Shown here piece after piece: positions 62,415 through 64,000 of a DNA stretch of 64,000 nt. Each line of letters begins with the position of its first letter. The stretch's first letter is position 1. The stretch comes from Acanthochlamys bracteata (lineage: Eukaryota; Streptophyta; Magnoliopsida; Pandanales; Velloziaceae), in assembly GCA_019914995.1 (NCBI GenBank), contig CM034143.1, positions 6,487,501 through 6,551,500 of the forward strand. Reading direction: 5' to 3'. A model generated the notes under the pieces. It was not told where the DNA came from, did no database searches, and was given only the letters and a program-made list of their open reading frames with translations. Position numbers and translations under genes: made by a program.

Positions 62415-62779
62415 AGTTAGTAAAGCTTTTAATAAGTCCAACAGCATGTATATAGAATAAGAGAAGCTATCACTTGCTTTCGAAGCCTCTCAGCTGAAAA
62501 ATAAGCTAGCAGTTCTAGCTAGCATGCTAAATTGTAACTTTTGTACTTACAACGTACCAGAATAAAAGTGGCAGCAGCTACAGAAAATCTTCAGTACAAT
62601 TCACTACCTTCTGTATGCTTGATGGTTGATCTTTTTCCGCACCGAAGAAAAGGAACATGTAAATACAGCAATCGGATTATATACACATTCAATATTACAT
62701 TACTTGATAATAACAACACATTGTTCTTTTCAGAAGTTCCGAGTAATTTAAACGGAATATTCCTAACGAACTAGCTGCT

Positions 62780-62863
62780 GGCGACAGCTAACAACCTTAT
62801 CAACTTCTGCAGCAGCTTGAGAGTTCCGCCGCTTCACATACTGTAGAATCGGCTCTTTGACTT
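62780..62863 (-). pseudogene. Relic of the ASY1 terminal exon in the right palindrome arm
   Basis: On the minus strand this segment reads [24 protein letters not shown], nearly the same as the ASY1 last exon ([20 protein letters not shown]). The splice acceptor corresponding to TTCCAG|G is changed (TTCCAAG|T) and the stop codon after SCS is altered. There are no other ASY1 exons on this side, so it cannot be a gene of its own. Confidence 0.85.
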
Positions 62864-63137
62864 GGAAAACAAAAACAGCCGAACCCTTGTTAACTCCTTG
62901 ATAGTAAGGGATAATAAGATATTTTTTAAACTAAGAATTTTTTTAATTTTGTTAAAAATTGAATGTTTTTAACTTTAAAAAATAAATATATACATATAAA
63001 AACTTTTCTATGGCTTACAATTCTGTTATATTTTCGACAATCTTTAAAAATTTTCTATAATATTATAGAAGACTTTTTGAAAACAAAAACATATAAACGA
63101 GATGAGAAATAGTTGACAATTACTCCCAAATATCTAA

Positions 63138-63388
63138 GAGTGCGTTTAAAATTATTTATAAAATAAAGTTTTTTTAAAATAAAAAATATTTTTATTATTT
63201 TTAAAAAATAAATTTTATTTTTTATTTCTAAAAAATAATAAAAAAATATAATTAAAAATCTCATTACGTAAATTTTTTATATTTTTTAAATATTTAAATA
63301 AATTGTTTATATATTTATAAAATATATTAAAAAATATAAATAAAAAATTACAAAAAAATAATTAAAAAGACGTTCAACCAAACGCCCC
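63138..63388. repeat. AT-rich fold-back element (MITE-like)
   Basis: Left end GAGTGCGTTTAAAATTAT and right end TTCAACCAAACGCCCCCC are imperfect inverted ends (GCGTTT / AAACGC) around an A/T-only core. This GTGCGTTTGG type of terminus is common in short plant elements. No target duplication was established. Confidence 0.5.
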
Positions 63389-63446
63389 CCATCCCCCACA
63401 ACAAAAAGCAGATGAAAAATTGTAATGTTCTTGCAGCGAAGCTCAT

Positions 63447-63695
63447 AGTCCGTTTGGAATTGCATTTCAAATATTTTTTTTATTTTTTTAATTATATTTT
63501 TTAATATATATTTTATAAATATTTAAAAATTTTATTTAAAGATTAGATATTATAAAAAAAATTACGTAATAAAAATTTTTTATTATATTTTTTATTATTT
63601 TTTAGAATTAAAAAAATAAAACTTATTTTTAAAAAAATAAAAATATTTTTTATTTAAAAAAAATTATATTTAATAAGCAATTACAAACAGCACCC
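63447..63695. repeat. AT-rich fold-back element (MITE-like), second copy type
   Basis: Left end GTCCGTTTGGAATTGC (63448-63463) and right end GCAATTACAAACAGCAC (63677-63693) are inverted counterparts. A further copy of the right end, AAGCAATTCCAAACCGCAACC with CATAAT behind it, follows at about 63713, suggesting a nested or tandem insertion. Confidence 0.55.
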
Positions 63696-64000
63696 ATAAT
63701 ACTATTTTTGATAAGCAATTCCAAACCGCAACCATAATGCTCTGCCGGCTTTGAAATAGCCTCTACAGTAATAGCAAACAGAAATACCGGCACCCCTTCC
63801 GTAGCATTACTAATACTATGGAAATATTTTCTGTGCTTATGATATTATTTTTATAAATTTTTTTTAAAATTGTTATAAGAATTTTAAAATAAATGGAAAA
63901 TAAAAAACTTATATATCGTCTAATTTATATATAATTTTTTATTTTTAATTAAACTAAATTTATTTTAAATATATATATAAATATCTTTTCTATGTGAAAA

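Larger units (their letters stand above)
60075..62905. repeat. Large imperfect palindrome (inverted duplication) with two defensin genes
   Basis: The left arm (about 60075-61370) and the right arm (about 61612-62905) are inverted copies of about 1.3 kb around a unique spacer of about 240 bases. Correspondence can be followed continuously: ASY1 last exon (60120-60203 with 62863-62780), the defensin 3' region (60480-60560 with 62425-62510), defensin exon 2, its intron, exon 1, TATA box and upstream tandem repeats. The arms differ by scattered substitutions and small indels, so the event is not very recent. Confidence 0.9.
62906..64000. other. AT-rich non-coding right edge with fold-back repeats
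   Basis: More than 75% A/T with no plausible gene. It contains at least two fold-back elements (listed separately) and AT-rich sequence between them. Downstream of 63720 are short mixed-sequence segments and then A/T runs to the end. Confidence 0.5.

Noticed and set aside
1-64000. CRISPR array, phage, operon or plasmid features
   Set aside because: Intron-containing plant genes throughout; the tandem repeats found are too few and lack regular spacers.

Overview
The window is nuclear DNA of a flowering plant, most likely a eudicot. The genes are split by many short AT-rich introns with GT-AG (a few GC-AG) borders, the proteins are plant-specific (stromal FtsHi, CBSX, plant TOM20, ASY1, KING1, DRP3) and AT-rich fold-back repeats fill the gaps. 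The species cannot be named from the sequence. All exon borders given here were placed by eye from splice sites, reading phase and remembered family sequences. For every intact gene the summed exon lengths are a whole number of codons.

Layout, left to right: 5' part of FTSHI5 (-, runs off the left edge); a stearoyl-ACP desaturase pseudogene (-); CBSX6-like CBS protein (-); an intergenic stretch with a hAT-type MITE; a small At3g27210-like acylated protein (+); a nine-exon acid lipase (-); tRNA-Arg(ACG) (+); a collapsed COG2 pseudogene (-) sharing a 290-base head-to-head promoter region with an intact TrmA/RumA-type RNA m5U methyltransferase (+); dynamin-related protein DRP3 (19 exons, -); an RPL17/uL22 pseudogene (-); a SWP73/BAF60 pseudogene (+); the SnRK1 gamma-like subunit KING1 (-); a plant-specific Ser-rich protein with a Cys-rich tail (+); TOM20 (+); the meiotic HORMA protein ASY1 (21 coding exons, +); and a 2.8-kb imperfect palindrome carrying two intact, divergent defensin genes. 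The right edge is AT-rich non-coding DNA.

The genes do not form a pathway. They are ordinary housekeeping genes: organelle biogenesis (FTSHI5, TOM20, DRP3), energy signalling (KING1), RNA modification, meiosis (ASY1) and lipid metabolism. Four housekeeping genes that are normally essential or multi-copy (SAD, COG2, RPL17, BAF60) survive here only as intron-containing wrecks between intact genes. This is what a fractionating duplicated segment (after whole-genome or segmental duplication) would look like.

The most distinctive structure is the defensin palindrome at about 60075-62905. Its arms also contain the last exon of ASY1, so the inverted duplication must have formed next to ASY1 and carried that exon along. 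A second oddity is a TGT/TGC-rich island of about 600 bases inside the intron of the Ser-rich gene, open in several frames. I saw no CRISPR array, bacterial operon, virus or novel multi-gene system.
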